Shown here: in pieces, positions 9,601-18,387 of the stretch | Layout: every line of letters begins with the position of its first letter | Position numbering within the stretch: position 1 is the stretch's first letter | Source of the DNA: Pelosinus sp. | Lineage (GTDB): Bacteria > Bacillota > Negativicutes > Propionisporales > Propionisporaceae | Assembly (NCBI GenBank): GCA_021372375.1 | Contig: JAJFUN010000095.1 | Location: 1-61,855 of the forward strand | Length of the DNA stretch: 61,855 nt | Reading direction: 5' to 3' | Program-made: the position numbers and the translations under genes | The notes under the pieces: model-generated | Told to the model about the DNA's origin: nothing | Seen by the model: only the letters and a program-made list of their open reading frames with translations | Databases searched by the model: none

Positions 9601-9649
9601 CAAAAGCACAAAATGAAGTTAAAATCAGGCTTTTTTTATAAGTATTCAT
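6638..9649 (-). CDS. M16C zinc metalloprotease, presequence-protease type, exported
   Basis: The product is 1003 residues, the size of full-length PreP/M16C enzymes, which close around and degrade peptides. Residues 1-30 form a signal peptide, so it acts outside the cytoplasmic membrane, probably in the periplasm or on the cell surface. The inverted zinc motif is H98-I-L-E101-H102, and the third ligand is likely Glu198 in YNEMKG, spaced as in PreP. The M16C linker region follows (about 490-560), then two inactive M16 domains with GGAYGG near the end. The ATG start has AGGAGG upstream. It stands alone, divergent from the DUF1653 gene. Target peptides are unknown. Confidence 0.9.
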   Translation of the reverse strand: MNTYKKSLILTSFCAFVLFLFFLCPESNAAQPRWTLNDTYAGFKLVEQKKVPEINANAYLFAHEKSGARLLYIENTDDNKVFSISFRTLPADSTGVAHILEHSVLCGSRKFPVKEPFVDMLKSSLNTFLNAMTFPDKTVFPVASRNDKDFRNLMDVYMDAVFYPNIYQKPEIFSQEGWHYELKDAGKDLLYNGVVYNEMKGVFSSPESLLWRAIPKSLLPDTIYTHSSGGDPETIPNLSREQFLDFHHTYYHPANSYIFLYGNLDILDTLKFLDHEYLRAFDKKEFNYEIALQTALPPNSDVKINYPVAANEKITNKTYLTLNYVIGQAGELDLLDDFSILDTVLLGSDDAPLKRAIIDAGIGQNVYSSFDIALKQPTYSIVVTNANEEQKAKLEQLVHDKLTELVNKGIDKKLIKSAYSIAEFQKRDLIANAKNKGLTYSFASLTNWVYDKDPIAPLAYHSISKHKAVTTPYFETIIKRYLLDNPLHSTVIAVPEPGLEEIKAAETKAKLANYKASLSTEENAALVNQTNELKAEQTAPDAPENIAKMPTLSPTDISPRAEKIDYEEMNEAGTTVLYTPQFTNGITYFNLNFSTKTVSQEELPYLYLLAELLGEIDTEKYTQEDLSNKIKIKTGGISFSVNAVADKAKEDIYHPYLAVTTKALVSNIPAALELVNQIINHSKFDNPDRLLELIKKIKAERQSELLQGGTKISINRAMSYISPAYSYRAANDLPFYQFISGLEKDYTAKAPEVRRHLSALRDKVFNKKDLLTNVVASREDYQLFQPHLKKFINTLQDKSLEPAAYPFVVNPKNEGLITAGKVQYVTKVFNFRSIGYDYTGKMRVLQTILNTNYLWNHVRVLGGAYGGSIGIDRAGTLFFTSWRDPNLMETLAIYDEVASFLSNFSATEREMNNYIIATIGKLDTPLTPYGKGDSVTRNYMRGITYADIQQERDDVLTTTPEDIRNFAKMFTELKQQNYFCVVGNESKLKENQAHFGALLPLTE

Positions 9650-9777
9650 GGTTTCCTCCTGTTTTTTGGCGTAATATATAACTACAAGTTCGGTTATAGT
9701 AACTATTTTCCTGCTATTGTGGAGACAAGAAATTTTAGTTATTATATTAGAAGAGTAATAGATAAGGGCGTGACAGG

Positions 9778-10008
9778 ATGAAAGAAGTCTTAAACGGCAA
9801 GTATCAGCATTATAAAGGTAATTTATATCAGGTAATCGGCGTGGCCAGACATAGCGAAACCAATGAAGAACTGGTTGTATATCAGGCGCTTTACGGTGAG
9901 CGGGGACTATGGGTGCGTCCTAAACCAATGTTTTTAGAAACAGTTAGCATAGCAGGAAGGGCTGTGCCGCGGTTTAAATATCTTGGGGCTGGCGAAAATA
10001 ATTTGTAA
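9778..10008 (+). CDS. DUF1653 domain protein
   Basis: This 76-residue protein matches the DUF1653 pattern over its whole length: GKYQHYKGNLYQVIG, then ELVVYQALYGERGLWVRP, then FLETV. Family members are small single-domain beta proteins of unknown function. There is no signal peptide or membrane segment. The ribosome site before the ATG is weak (GACAGG directly upstream). It is divergent from the protease, and the XylR palindrome lies 40 bp past its stop, so it does not appear to belong to the xylose regulon. Confidence 0.75.
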   Translation: MKEVLNGKYQHYKGNLYQVIGVARHSETNEELVVYQALYGERGLWVRPKPMFLETVSIAGRAVPRFKYLGAGENNL

Positions 10009-10048
10009 TACCAGCAGGAAATTGAGGCTGGTATAGAGAAGGTATGCA

Positions 10049-10069
10049 TTAGTTTATTGAATAAACTAA
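10049..10069. promoter_or_regulatory. XylR operator ahead of xylR (perfect palindrome)
   Basis: TTAGTTTATT and AATAAACTAA flank a single central G, a perfect 21-bp palindrome. It resembles the Bacillus XylR box (TTAGTTTGTT...AACAAACTAA). It lies 27 bp before the xylR start, implying autoregulation. Confidence 0.75.
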
Positions 10070-10096
10070 GTCGTGTCCTTCCGGAAGGGGGAGAGT

Positions 10097-11305
10097 ATGC
10101 TAACAGCGGACCAATTGCTTGTAAAGCAAATTAATAAAACACTGGTATTGAATACCGTTTACCAAAAGCGGCCTGTTTCCCGGGCAGAAATAGCGAAGAT
10201 TACAGGTCTGAATAAATCTACAGTGTCGGCCTTAGTTGATGAATTATTAACAGAAGGGTTAATTATTGAAACAGGAATAGGTGAGTCCCAAGGCGGGAGA
10301 AAGCCTGTTCAGCTTTCGATTAATGCAGGCGTTGGCAGTATTATCGGGCTGGATCTTGGTGTAAATTACATACTTAGTATCTTAACTGATTTTGCCGGTA
10401 AAATTTTGTGGGAAAAACGTATTACGGTAAAGCCAGATGAGCGTTTTTCGGAGGAGCGCATTGATATAATCTGTGAGCTGCTGCAGGAAACAATCAATTA
10501 TGCACCGTCATCACCGCGCGGCATAATTGGGATTGGTATCGGTGTACCAGGTATCGTAAATTTTGACCGGGGGACAATTTTGTCGGCCCCTAACCTGAAT
10601 TGGAAAAATGTCAATCTCAAAAATATAATTGAAGAAAAATTTCATCTGCCAGTAATCCTTGATAATGAAGCTAATGCTGGAGCGATTGGCGAAAAGTGGT
10701 TTGGTTGTTGTAAAAAGGCTACGGATTTAATTTATGTTAGCGCCGGGCGCGGGATTGGCGCCGGAATTATCCTAAATGATGAGTTATACCGAGGTGCACG
10801 CGGCATTGCCGGCGAAATCGGCCACATGACAGTTGAATGTCAGGGAATTACCTGTTCTTGCGGTAATTCAGGCTGCTGGGAGGAATATGCTTCGGAAAAG
10901 GCATTATATCGCTATTTGCGAATGCAGGCTAAAAATTATCCGCATAGTCTGCTGCTGAAAAACGGCGTAGAACAAATTGCCGACTACAATATTTTTGAAA
11001 TTATTGATGCGGCGATAGAGGGCGATGAGCTTGCGGTACAGGCTTTTAAGATGATTGGTTCATATCTCGGAATTGGTGTGGCCAATCTCATCAATATCTT
11101 TAATCCAGAGGTTGTGGTGTTAGGCAATACATTACCGCTGGTAGGGGATATTCTGATGGATGAACTGAAACGCGAAGTAGCTGAGCGTTCATTTTCTGCT
11201 AATTACTCAGCGGTAAGAATTTTATCGTCAGAGTTATATATGGATGCCTGTGCGCTGGGGGCGGCAGCCTTGGTTATATCCAGGCAATATGCATCGCCTG
11301 TATAA
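10097..11305 (+). CDS. xylR: Xylose-responsive ROK-family repressor
   Basis: This 402-residue regulator has an N-terminal winged helix-turn-helix (about 20-60; RAEIAKITGLNKSTVSALVD) and a C-terminal ROK sugar-kinase-like sensor domain. The latter shows IIGLDLGVNYI, a GIGVPGIV block, and the ROK zinc motif with Cys residues in CQGITCSCGNSGCWEEYAS. It should repress the downstream xyl genes until xylose binds. The start at 10097 follows GAAGGGGGAG by 3-4 nt; a GTG at 10073 lies before that site. Position next to xylB/xylA/xylFGH and the palindromes at 10049, 11385 and 11455 support the name. Confidence 0.9.
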   Translation: MLTADQLLVKQINKTLVLNTVYQKRPVSRAEIAKITGLNKSTVSALVDELLTEGLIIETGIGESQGGRKPVQLSINAGVGSIIGLDLGVNYILSILTDFAGKILWEKRITVKPDERFSEERIDIICELLQETINYAPSSPRGIIGIGIGVPGIVNFDRGTILSAPNLNWKNVNLKNIIEEKFHLPVILDNEANAGAIGEKWFGCCKKATDLIYVSAGRGIGAGIILNDELYRGARGIAGEIGHMTVECQGITCSCGNSGCWEEYASEKALYRYLRMQAKNYPHSLLLKNGVEQIADYNIFEIIDAAIEGDELAVQAFKMIGSYLGIGVANLINIFNPEVVVLGNTLPLVGDILMDELKREVAERSFSANYSAVRILSSELYMDACALGAAALVISRQYASPV

Positions 11306-11384
11306 ACCAATATAAAAAGGATAAAAATTCATAATTTTTTAAAAAAACAATAATCTTTGCAGGAATTAAAAATTAAGTAGCGAA

Positions 11385-11409
11385 TTAGTTTATCCATGCA
11401 ACAAACAAT
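11385..11409. promoter_or_regulatory. XylR-type box 1 upstream of xylB
   Basis: TTAGTTTATCCATGCAACAA plus AACAAT resembles one half of the xylR palindrome with a relaxed second arm. It recurs 70 bp downstream. The 243-bp gap before xylB holds these two boxes and AT-rich sequence, with no gene. Confidence 0.55.
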
Positions 11410-11454
11410 ATTAATAATAAGCAGTATATGGGTAAGAGGCTATTTTTTGAAAAC

Positions 11455-11476
11455 TTAGTTTATCCATACAACAATT
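11455..11476. promoter_or_regulatory. XylR-type box 2 upstream of xylB
   Basis: TTAGTTTATCCATACAACAA is identical to box 1 except for one base. Spacing of exactly 70 bp between the boxes would place them on nearly the same face of the helix. Confidence 0.55.
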
Positions 11477-11548
11477 TTATTTGGATTCTTGTCGCAAAAA
11501 TGGAGCAACAAAAGCATAAATTATTTTTTGTGATTTGGGGGAGTGGCT

Positions 11549-13039
11549 ATGAGCTTTTTAGGAATAGATTTAGGAACTTCCGCTGTGAAGCTGCTATTAA
11601 TGGATGGAGTTGGTCAGGTTATTCAAACGGTCTCCAAGGAGTATCCAGTATATTATCCTAAGACCGGCTGGGCAGAACAAAATCCTGAGGATTGGTGGCA
11701 GGCTACTAGGGACGGCATAAAAGAAATTTTAGAAAACACAGATTCAACTGGGAAAAATGTGCAGGGGATTGGATTAAGCGGGCAAATGCATGGGTTAGTC
11801 ATGCTGGATCAAAATAATCAGATACTTATGCCGGCTATTTTATGGTGTGATCAGCGTACACAGGCTGAATGTGATTATATTAATGATAAACTAGGGGATA
11901 AGTTGTCTGAATATACAGGTAACAAAGCTTTGACCGGTTTTACCGCACCAAAAATATTATGGGTAAAAAGAAATTATCCTAAAGTGTATGAACAAATTAG
12001 GCATGTGCTGCTGCCGAAGGATTATATTCGCTTAAAGTTGACCGGTGAATATGCCACAGATGTATCCGATGCATCCGGTACGCTGCTGTTTGATGTCAAT
12101 AAACGGCAATGGTCAGCCGAAATGCTGGACTTTTTGGCATTAGACAAAAAGGTATTGCCGACTTGTTACGAATCCTATGAGGTTACAGGTAAAATAACTA
12201 AGGAGGCTGCTTTAGCGACAGATTTGCCGCTAGGCGTAAAGGTTGTTGGCGGCGGTGGTGATCAGGCCTGCGGCGCAGTTGGAACAGGCGTAGTTTCGCC
12301 GGGAATTGTGTCAGTGGCCTTAGGCACTTCAGGCGTCGTTTTTGCCTGCCAGGAAAATTACGCGGTTGACTCTTTAAATAGGTTACATTCTTTTTGCCAC
12401 GCAAACGGCAAATGGCATGTCATGGGAGTTATGCTTTCCGCAGCATCCTGCCTAAAATGGTGGGTGGAGGAAGCTAATCGATTAGATGGAAAGGGGTATA
12501 ATTTCTTGCTGGAAGGGGCTGAGCAAATTCCTGCAGGCAGCGAGGGGTTAGTATTTTTGCCATATCTGATGGGTGAACGTACTCCTTACAGTGATCCTGA
12601 TGCGAGAGGTTCTTTTATTGGCTTAACCATGAGGCATAACAGGAATCATATGACACGGGCTATTTTAGAAGGCGTCATTTTTGGGCTGAGAGATTCGCTG
12701 GAGATTGCCTATCGACAAGGTGTTTGTGTCCAGCGGATACGCGTCAGTGGTGGCGGAGCTAAGAGTAAATTGTGGCGGAGTATTTTGGCAAATGTATTTG
12801 GTTTGCCGGTTGATGTAGTCAATTCGGTAGAAGGTCCGGCCTTTGGGGCAGCGATCTTGGCCGCTGTTGGCGCAGGCGCATTTAAGAGCGTTGAAGAAGC
12901 CTGCAGCGTTCTGATTGAGACTGTTGATATAGTAGAGCCAGATAAAGCGGCTCAGCCGAAATATCAGGCTATGTATGGAGTTTATCATAGTTTATATGAA
13001 ACTCTGCAGGATACATTTAAGGCAATCAAAAAAATATAA
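11549..13039 (+). CDS. xylB: Xylulokinase
   Basis: This 496-residue FGGY-family kinase phosphorylates D-xylulose to xylulose-5-phosphate with ATP. The N-terminal phosphate-binding loop is [17 protein letters not shown] (residues 3-19), the substrate region is [13 protein letters not shown] near 77-89, and the second domain has [14 protein letters not shown] and [15 protein letters not shown]. All are xylulokinase-typical (MHG and GGGDQ). The ATG at 11549 has GGGGGAG 6 nt upstream; the GTG two codons earlier overlaps that site. It is the first structural gene after the XylR boxes, with xylA 13 bp downstream. Confidence 0.95.
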   Translation: MSFLGIDLGTSAVKLLLMDGVGQVIQTVSKEYPVYYPKTGWAEQNPEDWWQATRDGIKEILENTDSTGKNVQGIGLSGQMHGLVMLDQNNQILMPAILWCDQRTQAECDYINDKLGDKLSEYTGNKALTGFTAPKILWVKRNYPKVYEQIRHVLLPKDYIRLKLTGEYATDVSDASGTLLFDVNKRQWSAEMLDFLALDKKVLPTCYESYEVTGKITKEAALATDLPLGVKVVGGGGDQACGAVGTGVVSPGIVSVALGTSGVVFACQENYAVDSLNRLHSFCHANGKWHVMGVMLSAASCLKWWVEEANRLDGKGYNFLLEGAEQIPAGSEGLVFLPYLMGERTPYSDPDARGSFIGLTMRHNRNHMTRAILEGVIFGLRDSLEIAYRQGVCVQRIRVSGGGAKSKLWRSILANVFGLPVDVVNSVEGPAFGAAILAAVGAGAFKSVEEACSVLIETVDIVEPDKAAQPKYQAMYGVYHSLYETLQDTFKAIKKI

Positions 13040-13052
13040 AGGAGAATCTAGT

Positions 13053-14366
13053 ATGGAATACTTTGCTGGCGTAAAAGAAGTTGGCTATGAAGGAAGCAAA
13101 TCAAAAAATCCTTTCGCCTTTAAGTTCTATAATCCCGAAGAAGTAGTAGCTGGGAAGACTATGGAGGAACATTTACGTTTTTCCATAGCGTATTGGCATA
13201 CATTTACTGCAGATGGATCTGATCCGTTTGGTCAGGCTACCATGCAGCGGCCCTGGGATAAGCTTTCCGGGATGGATAAAGCCAAAGCGCGGGTAGAAGC
13301 CGCTTTTGAGTTATTTGAAAAACTAAATGCACCGTTTTTTGCCTTTCATGACCGTGATATTGCGCCAGAAGGAAGTTCGCTAAAAGAAACTAATGAAAAT
13401 CTAGATGTCATTGTCGGCATGATTAAGGCGTACATGAAGACAAGCAAGACCAAACTTTTGTGGAATACCGCCAATATGTTCAGTAACCCCCGCTTTGTTC
13501 ACGGGGCTGCTACCACCTGTAATGCTGACGTATTTGCCTACGCGGCGGCACAGGTTAAAAAGGCCCTTGAAACAGCCAAAGAATTAGGCGCCGAAAACTA
13601 TGTATTTTGGGGCGGGCGTGAAGGATATGTAACACTCCTCAATACTGACTTACAGTTAGAGCTTAATAACTTAGGGCGCTTTATGCATATGGCAGTTGAT
13701 TATGCTAAAGAAATTGGTTTTACTGGTCAGTTTTTGATTGAGCCAAAACCCAAAGAACCGACCAAACATCAATATGATTTTGATACACAGACTGCCTTGG
13801 CCTTTTTACATAAATATGGATTGCAAAACCATTTTAAGATGAACATTGAGGCCAATCATGCTACGCTCGCTGGCCACACCTTCCAGCATGAACTGAGAAT
13901 GTGTCGTATTAACGGGGTACTTGGCTCCGTTGATGCCAATCAGGGTGACATTATGCTGGGCTGGGATACGGATGAGTTCCCAACTGATTTATATGGAACA
14001 ACCTTAGCGATGTATGAAATACTAAAAAATGGCGGGCTAACTACGGGCGGACTCAATTTCGATGCTAAACCAAGAAGAGAGTCCTTTGAGCCAGAGGATT
14101 TGTTCATAACGCATATAGCTGGTATGGACAGTTTTGCCAAAGGACTTAAGGTAGCGGCTAAATTAATCAAAGATCAGGTATTTGAAAAAATAATTGCTGA
14201 GCGCTATCAGAGCTTTAGCCAGGGTATTGGTCAGGAGATTGTGACAGGCAAGGCTAATTTCCGCACCCTTGAAGCCTATGCACTTAAAAACAGTCAAATT
14301 AAGAACCTATCCGGACGGCAAGAGCAAATTAAAGCTTTGCTCAATCAATATTTGCTGGAATGCTAA
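13053..14366 (+). CDS. xylA: Xylose isomerase (class II)
   Basis: It converts D-xylose to D-xylulose in the cytosol. The 437-residue length and the N-terminal extension mark class II. The catalytic pair is His99/Asp102 in FFAFHDRD. Metal ligands are visible in [33 protein letters not shown] and GSVDANQGD. The ATG at 13053 sits 8 nt after AAAGGAG and 13 bp after the xylB stop, so the two are cotranscribed. The gene order xylB-xylA with xylFGH behind it gives a full import and isomerase route. Confidence 0.97.
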   Translation: MEYFAGVKEVGYEGSKSKNPFAFKFYNPEEVVAGKTMEEHLRFSIAYWHTFTADGSDPFGQATMQRPWDKLSGMDKAKARVEAAFELFEKLNAPFFAFHDRDIAPEGSSLKETNENLDVIVGMIKAYMKTSKTKLLWNTANMFSNPRFVHGAATTCNADVFAYAAAQVKKALETAKELGAENYVFWGGREGYVTLLNTDLQLELNNLGRFMHMAVDYAKEIGFTGQFLIEPKPKEPTKHQYDFDTQTALAFLHKYGLQNHFKMNIEANHATLAGHTFQHELRMCRINGVLGSVDANQGDIMLGWDTDEFPTDLYGTTLAMYEILKNGGLTTGGLNFDAKPRRESFEPEDLFITHIAGMDSFAKGLKVAAKLIKDQVFEKIIAERYQSFSQGIGQEIVTGKANFRTLEAYALKNSQIKNLSGRQEQIKALLNQYLLEC

Positions 14367-14421
14367 GTTAAAGGAGGGAGAGGTAGTTTAGATTTTGAAA
14401 AAATAATTGGGGGGAAGTAAT

Positions 14422-15498
14422 GTGTTCAAAGGAAAAAGTGTAAAACGTATTTTGGTGGGAGTCTCTGTTCTTTCATTAATGGTGCTGGCTGGCTGTACCA
14501 GACAGGAACCAGCCAAAACTGCTGCACCGGAAAAAGGTAAGGCCATCAAAATTGGTGTAAGTATGGACGATTTGCGTCTTGAAAGATGGCAGCACGACCG
14601 TGACTTGTTTACCGCTAAGGCTAAGGAACTTGGTGCTGAAGTAGTTGTTCAATCAGCTAACGGCGATGACCAAACTCAGTTTTCCCAGTGCGAAAATCTT
14701 ATTTCCCAAGGTGTGAATGTGCTTGTTATCATTCCACATAACGGTGATTCACTAGCTCCAATTATTGAACAGGCTCATAAAGCCGGTGTAAAGGTTTTGG
14801 CTTATGATCGCCTGATTACCAAATCTGATGTAGACTATTATATTTCCTTCGATAACATTAAAGTCGGTGAAATGCAGGCTAAGGCTATTAGCACATTAGT
14901 GCCGAAAGGAAATTACTTCTTAATGGGTGGTTCTCCTACTGACAATAACGCCAAGATGTTCCGTCAAGGTCAGATGAATGTATTGCAGCCGCTAATTGAT
15001 AAAGGCGATATCAAAGTAATTGGTGATCAATGGGCTAAAGACTGGTTGCCGGAAGAAGCACTTAAAATCATGGAAAATGGCTTAACTGCCAATAACAATA
15101 AAATTGATGCGGTAGTTGCTTCTAACGATAGTACTGCTGGTGGCGCCATCCAGGCATTGGCTGCACAGGGTCTTGAAGGAAAAGTGCCTATTTCTGGTCA
15201 GGATGCTGAACTTGCTGCTTGCCAAAGAGTTGTAGAAGGCAAACAAACTATGACTGTGTATAAACCAATCAAAGATTTGGCAACCGCAGCCGCTGAAGCC
15301 GCTGTTAAAATTGCCAAAGGTGAGACTGTAAAAACCGAAGGTAAAGTAAATAACGGTAAAATTGATGTTCCGTCCATTTTGCTGGCACCAATTGCAGTTG
15401 ATGCTAAAAACATGGTGGAAACTGTAATTAAAGATGGTTATAACAAACTCGAAGAAGTATTTAAAAACGTTCCTAAAGATAAATGGCCTAAAATATAA
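14422..15498 (+). CDS. xylF: D-xylose ABC transporter, substrate-binding lipoprotein
   Basis: This 358-residue periplasmic-binding-protein family member (sugar-binding, LacI-like fold) captures xylose for XylGH. A lipoprotein signal (SLMVLAGC, Cys25) anchors it to a membrane. The mature part has IKIGVSMDDLRLERWQHDRD near residue 40 and the ANGDDQTQ block, both characteristic of XylF. I chose GTG 14422 because GGGGGGAAG lies just upstream and the signal peptide begins there (MFKGKSVKR); a TTG at 14407 overlaps that site. The hairpin after the stop probably protects its mRNA so that it is made in excess over XylGH. Confidence 0.93.
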   Translation: MFKGKSVKRILVGVSVLSLMVLAGCTRQEPAKTAAPEKGKAIKIGVSMDDLRLERWQHDRDLFTAKAKELGAEVVVQSANGDDQTQFSQCENLISQGVNVLVIIPHNGDSLAPIIEQAHKAGVKVLAYDRLITKSDVDYYISFDNIKVGEMQAKAISTLVPKGNYFLMGGSPTDNNAKMFRQGQMNVLQPLIDKGDIKVIGDQWAKDWLPEEALKIMENGLTANNNKIDAVVASNDSTAGGAIQALAAQGLEGKVPISGQDAELAACQRVVEGKQTMTVYKPIKDLATAAAEAAVKIAKGETVKTEGKVNNGKIDVPSILLAPIAVDAKNMVETVIKDGYNKLEEVFKNVPKDKWPKI

Positions 15499-15507
15499 TT
15501 CAAATGG

Positions 15508-15533
15508 CAGGTGAGGGAAGCCTCCCTCACCTG
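15508..15533 (+). terminator. Hairpin between xylF and xylG
   Basis: CAGGTGAGGG and its complement flank a 6-nt loop. It is followed by a short T-rich stretch (TTACTTTGTAT), so it likely stabilises the xylF message and partly terminates. Confidence 0.6.
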
Positions 15534-15558
15534 TTACTTTGTATATGAGGGGATAAAC

Positions 15559-17085
15559 ATGGACGATTTTATTTTGGAAATGAAAAATATAGTTAAGGAC
15601 TTTTCTGGCGTAAAAGCACTTAATAATGTTTCTTTTCAGGTAAAAAGAGGCGAAATTCATGCCCTGTGCGGTGAAAATGGTGCAGGAAAATCCACGCTGA
15701 TGAAGGTGCTCAGCGGCGTATACCCGCATGGCGCGTATCAGGGGGAAATCTTTGTAAACAATGAGCAGCTGACAATTAAAAGTATTGCTGATGCTGAACA
15801 AGCTGGCATTGCGATTATTCACCAAGAGTTAGCCCTCTTTAAAGAATTGCCTGTATATGAAAATATTTTTATGGGTAACGAGATCAATTCCCAAGGTATC
15901 ATTAATGTGCCAGCAATGCTGCAAAGGACGCAGGAACTTTTGCAAGAAATGAAGTTAGATGTTAGTCCCTACATTCCTGTGAAAACCTTGGGAACAGGAC
16001 AACAACAACTGGTTGAAATAGCCAAAGCTTTATCGAAACATGCCAAACTGTTAATTTTAGACGAACCTACAGCTTCGCTGTCCGAAGGTGAAGTGGATAT
16101 TCTTATGGACATATTAAAACAGCTTAGGGCCAAAGGGGTTACGTGCATTTATATTTCACATAAGCTTGATGAAGTGTTTAGAATAGCCGATACGGTAACG
16201 GTCATTCGTGACGGCCAATCTATCGGGACAGAAGCTACTAATGGCTTAACCAAGGATGACATTATCAGAATGATGGTTGGCCGTGAAATTACGGATTTGT
16301 ATCCTAAGGAAGAACATGCTACAAAAGAAGAAGTATTTGTCGTCAAGAACTATACGGTGTACGATGTTAGCAATCCTACGAAAAAGTTGGTTGATAACGC
16401 CAGTTTTAGCGTGAAAAAGGGAGAAGTGCTAGGGTTTGCGGGACTAGTGGGAGCCGGACGTACTGAACTGGTATCGGCGATTTATGGCTTCCATGACGGT
16501 AAGTTAATTGGTGAAGTTTTACTGGAAGGCAAAAAACTTAAGATTAATCACCCAAATGATTCATTAGATCACGGCATTGCTATGGTGCCGGAAGATCGTA
16601 AGCGCCATGGAATTATCGCTCTGATGTCAGTAAAACAAAATATGACGCTCGCCAATATTGAAAATTACCGCGGTAAGCTTGACTGCATTGATGACTGCAA
16701 AGAGCTTTCAGATGCCAATACCTATATGGCAAAGCTCAAAATAAAAGCGCCAGGCCTTGATGCTCTTATCAAGAACTTAAGCGGCGGCAACCAGCAAAAA
16801 GTGGTTTTAGCCAAATACCTGCTGCGTAAATTGAAAGTGCTGATTTTGGACGAACCGACGCGCGGTATTGATGTAGGCGCCAAATATGAAATTTATAATC
16901 TAATTAATCAACTGGCCGCTCAAGGCATTGCGATAATTATGATTTCATCAGATCTGCCAGAAATACTAGGCATGGCTGATCGTATTATAGTAATGAATGA
17001 AGGTAAAATTAAAGGTGAATTTATTAATAAAAATTTGAATCAGGAACAAATAATGCATTGTGCTGTCGGGGGGGCTACTTTATGA
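15559..17085 (+). CDS. xylG: D-xylose ABC transporter, ATPase
   Basis: This 508-residue protein has two fused ABC domains, as in all CUT2 sugar transporters. The first has Walker A GENGAGKST (about 36-44) and Walker B LLILDEPTASLSEGE. The second has the degenerate GLVGAGRTE, typical of this class, then LSGGNQQK and LILDEPTRGIDVGAK. It energises xylose import through XylH. The ATG at 15559 follows GAGGGGATAAAC; upstream codons in frame belong to the intergenic hairpin. Its TGA overlaps the xylH ATG. Confidence 0.94.
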   Translation: MDDFILEMKNIVKDFSGVKALNNVSFQVKRGEIHALCGENGAGKSTLMKVLSGVYPHGAYQGEIFVNNEQLTIKSIADAEQAGIAIIHQELALFKELPVYENIFMGNEINSQGIINVPAMLQRTQELLQEMKLDVSPYIPVKTLGTGQQQLVEIAKALSKHAKLLILDEPTASLSEGEVDILMDILKQLRAKGVTCIYISHKLDEVFRIADTVTVIRDGQSIGTEATNGLTKDDIIRMMVGREITDLYPKEEHATKEEVFVVKNYTVYDVSNPTKKLVDNASFSVKKGEVLGFAGLVGAGRTELVSAIYGFHDGKLIGEVLLEGKKLKINHPNDSLDHGIAMVPEDRKRHGIIALMSVKQNMTLANIENYRGKLDCIDDCKELSDANTYMAKLKIKAPGLDALIKNLSGGNQQKVVLAKYLLRKLKVLILDEPTRGIDVGAKYEIYNLINQLAAQGIAIIMISSDLPEILGMADRIIVMNEGKIKGEFINKNLNQEQIMHCAVGGATL

Positions 17086-18263
17086 CTACGCAAACCGAAA
17101 AAAGCGGCGCGCAAATTTCCCAAAAGAAGGCATCTTTTACTTCGTACTTTAAATTTGATGTGAAAACCTATACCATGATTCTAGCCTTGGTTTCTATTTG
17201 GGTCATTTTTAGTGCGGCCACCAGCGGTGATTTTTTAAGCACCAGAAATTTATCTAATTTATTTAGGCAAATGTCAATTACGGGCATTCTTTCTTTGGGT
17301 ATGATTTTTATCATTATTGCCGGACATATTGACTTGTCAGTTGGTTCGTTGATGGGTTTACTGGGCGGATTTGTTGCTGTCATGAATGTATGGTTTAAGC
17401 TTGACGGCACAGTTGCGATGATTATCACCGTGCTGATTGGCATACTGATTGGCATTTTTAATGGCTGGCTGGTTGCTTATAAAAAGATACCGGCATTTAT
17501 TGTAACATTAGGCGGTCTTTTGGTATTTAGGGGCATTCTCATTGGGATGACCAAAGGTACGACCATTGCTTCATTAAGCCCTGACATTAAATTTTTGGGC
17601 AATGCGTATTTAATTGATGCAATCGGGATTATTCTTGGCATTGCGGCCATTTTGTTTATGGTCTACAGTACGCTTAAAGGCCGGAAACTACGGGCAGAGT
17701 ACGGGCTTGAGATTCCGCCGATGGCGGTCGATGGCGTAAAAATTGCTTTTGCCGCAGTCATTATCGGCGCTTTTATTATGATACTCAATGCGTATCAGGG
17801 GCTGCCTATGCCTGTTTTAATCCTAGCTATTTTAGCAGCCATTGTTGCATATATATTAAATAAAACAATATTTGGCCGGCGGGTATACGCCATCGGCGGC
17901 AATCCTGAAGCGGCAAAGCTATCTGGTATTAATGTATCCAAGATGACCATGGGCTTGTTTGCCATAAACGGCTTTCTGGTTTCCGTTGCTGGCATTCTGC
18001 TTTGCTCTAGATTAAATGCTGCGTCAGTAGCTGCCGGACAAAACGCTGAAATGGATGCTATCGCCGCTTGCGTAATCGGCGGAGCAAGTCTTATGGGTGG
18101 TGTCGGCAGTGTAGCAGGCGCTATTGTCGGCGCCCTGGTTATGGCAAGTCTTGATAATGGCATGAGCATGCTCAACATTGAGACGTTTTGGCAGTACATC
18201 GTAAAAGGCTCTATACTGGTACTGGCAGTATGGGTTGATATTGCGACCAAAAATAAAAAATAA
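17082..18263 (+). CDS. xylH: D-xylose ABC transporter, permease
   Basis: This 393-residue inner-membrane permease of the CUT2/BPD_transp_2 family forms the xylose channel. About ten hydrophobic helices are visible, with the family blocks GHIDLSVGSLMGL, GWLVAYKKIPAFIVTLGG and YAIGGNPEAAKLSGI. The start overlaps the xylG stop as ATGA, with a G-rich ribosome site (GTCGGGGGGG) upstream, indicating translational coupling. It closes the xyl operon; a strong terminator follows. Confidence 0.94.
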   Translation: MTTQTEKSGAQISQKKASFTSYFKFDVKTYTMILALVSIWVIFSAATSGDFLSTRNLSNLFRQMSITGILSLGMIFIIIAGHIDLSVGSLMGLLGGFVAVMNVWFKLDGTVAMIITVLIGILIGIFNGWLVAYKKIPAFIVTLGGLLVFRGILIGMTKGTTIASLSPDIKFLGNAYLIDAIGIILGIAAILFMVYSTLKGRKLRAEYGLEIPPMAVDGVKIAFAAVIIGAFIMILNAYQGLPMPVLILAILAAIVAYILNKTIFGRRVYAIGGNPEAAKLSGINVSKMTMGLFAINGFLVSVAGILLCSRLNAASVAAGQNAEMDAIAACVIGGASLMGGVGSVAGAIVGALVMASLDNGMSMLNIETFWQYIVKGSILVLAVWVDIATKNKK

Positions 18264-18280
18264 TATGCAGTAATGTTGTT

Positions 18281-18313
18281 GAGGAACAGTCTTCATAGAC
18301 TGTTCCTCATTTT
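18281..18313 (+). terminator. Intrinsic terminator of the xyl operon
   Basis: An 11-bp perfect stem (GAGGAACAGTC) with a 6-nt loop is followed by ATTTTT. Confidence 0.88.
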
Positions 18314-18387
18314 TATGTATTATATGATTTACATTATTCGGTAGTATGCTATAGTAGAAGGATAACATCTGTCAGGAGGTGCTTGTG

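Noticed and set aside
11428-11661. 77-codon frame upstream of xylB
   Set aside because: It overlaps the XylR box and the xylB start in another frame, and the protein looks random.
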